Of a stretch of DNA of 5,456 nucleotides, positions 4,666-5,456 are shown piece after piece. The stretch comes from Rhodobacterales bacterium UBA3080 (GTDB lineage Bacteria > Pseudomonadota > Alphaproteobacteria > Rhodobacterales > Rhodobacteraceae). Position 1 is the first letter of the stretch. Every line of letters begins with the position of its first letter. Below the pieces are notes generated by a model, which did not search any database, was not told the DNA's origin, and was given only the letters and a program-made list of their open reading frames with translations. Made by a program: the position numbers and the translations under genes. Location: assembly GCA_002366645.1 (NCBI GenBank), contig DFBM01000009.1:5275-10730 (forward strand). The letters run 5' to 3'.

Positions 4666-5456
4666 ATGTCTGACTTAGTTAACCCCGGCGAAGGCAGCCT
4701 CGCCCATGCGCCTGACGATCACATACCGATAGCTCGCGCGAAAGTCGGGGTGCTGGTCGCCAATCTCGGCACACCGGATGCCACCGACTACTGGTCGATG
4801 CGTCGGTATCTGAACGAATTTCTGTCGGACAAGCGAGTGATCGACTACCCCAGCTGGAAATGGCAACCGATTTTGCAGGGGATTGTTCTGACGGTCCGGC
4901 CTTCGAAATCCGGCGCGGCTTATCGTGGAATCTGGAATAACGAATTGAACGAAAGCCCGTTGCTAACCATAACACGGGCGCAAACCGGCAAGTTGAAGGC
5001 GCAGTTGGCGGCGAAATATGGCGACAACATTATCGTCGATTTCTGTATGCGCTACGGGAACCCGTCCACCGGAGATGCGATCCGGCGGTTGAAGGAGCAG
5101 GGTTGCGAGAAGATCGTGTTTTTCCCGATGTATCCGCAATACGCCGCCCCGACGACCGCAACCGCTAACGATCAGGCGTTTAGGACGTTGATGGAGATGA
5201 ACTGGCAACCGGCGATCCGGACTGTGCCCGCTTATTTCGACAATCCCGCTTACATTGAGTCCCTGGCCGCATCGGTGCGCGAAACCTACGATAAGCTAGA
5301 AGCACAACCGGACCATCTCGTCGTTTCTTATCACGGCGTTCCTGAGCGGTATTTGCTAAACGGCGACCCGTATCATTGCCAATGCCAGAAAACGACGCGT
5401 CTATTGGCCGAGGCGTTGGGCTGGGATCGCACCCATTTTATCACGACCTTCCAGTC
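4666..5456 (+). CDS. hemH: Ferrochelatase, 3' end cut by the window
   Basis: 263 codons are visible and the frame stays open to the window edge. Full-length enzymes are about 320-360 residues, so roughly a quarter is missing. The enzyme inserts ferrous iron into protoporphyrin IX (or coproporphyrin III in some lineages), the terminal step of heme synthesis. Motifs are VGVLVANLGTPD (27-38), RRYLNEFLSD (46-55), RVIDYP, the YRGIWN and ESPL region (86-99), MRYGNPS (128-134), FFPMYPQYAAPTTA (152-165), and VVSYHGVPERYL with the catalytic His223. Cys238 and Cys240 (PYHCQCQKTTR) follow it. About 25 residues precede the first conserved strand. The ATG at 4666 has GGAG (4657-4660) 5 nt upstream. It lies 19 bp after the GDPD gene, so cotranscription is likely. 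Confidence 0.96.
   Translation, partial: MSDLVNPGEGSLAHAPDDHIPIARAKVGVLVANLGTPDATDYWSMRRYLNEFLSDKRVIDYPSWKWQPILQGIVLTVRPSKSGAAYRGIWNNELNESPLLTITRAQTGKLKAQLAAKYGDNIIVDFCMRYGNPSTGDAIRRLKEQGCEKIVFFPMYPQYAAPTTATANDQAFRTLMEMNWQPAIRTVPAYFDNPAYIESLAASVRETYDKLEAQPDHLVVSYHGVPERYLLNGDPYHCQCQKTTRLLAEALGWDRTHFITTFQ

Overview
The window looks like chromosomal DNA from an alphaproteobacterium, most likely of the Rhodobacterales/Roseobacter group. The reasons are a CcrM-type GANTC methyltransferase directly downstream of rnhB, an alphaproteobacterial-looking ferrochelatase, and a small helix-turn-helix gene overlapping an integrase in a style I associate with that group. The genus cannot be named from the sequence alone.

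Left part (1 to about 1403): the right-hand end of an integrated element (prophage or genomic island). It holds a small excisionase-like HTH gene, a tyrosine integrase that overlaps it by more than 130 bp and reads rightwards, and, 14 bp after the integrase stop, a bare 3' half of tRNA-Arg(CCT). No 5' half is present, so the fragment is read as the displaced attachment site. The rest of the element and the reconstituted intact tRNA should lie to the left, outside the window. The last part of the integrase gene carries a small cluster of GTACA repeats that could be integrase arm sites.

Middle part (1404 to about 3322): resident chromosome. rnhB (RNase HII) starts 36 bp after the tRNA fragment. 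It is followed by a 95-bp AT-rich gap and ccrM, then a clear intrinsic terminator. The gap contains three GANTC sites, the target of the enzyme encoded just downstream, two of them inside a plausible sigma70 promoter spacer. This suggests methylation-sensitive autoregulation as known from Caulobacter.

Right part (3431 to the end): a rightward gene set, a RidA-family protein, a cytoplasmic glycerophosphodiester phosphodiesterase overlapping it by 8 bp with a TTG start, and, 19 bp on, hemH (ferrochelatase), cut by the window edge. The spacing suggests one operon.

I found no CRISPR array, defence island, rRNA or intact tRNA, and nothing that amounts to an undescribed multi-gene system. The items most worth checking are the att boundary, the repeats inside int, and the GANTC cluster ahead of ccrM.
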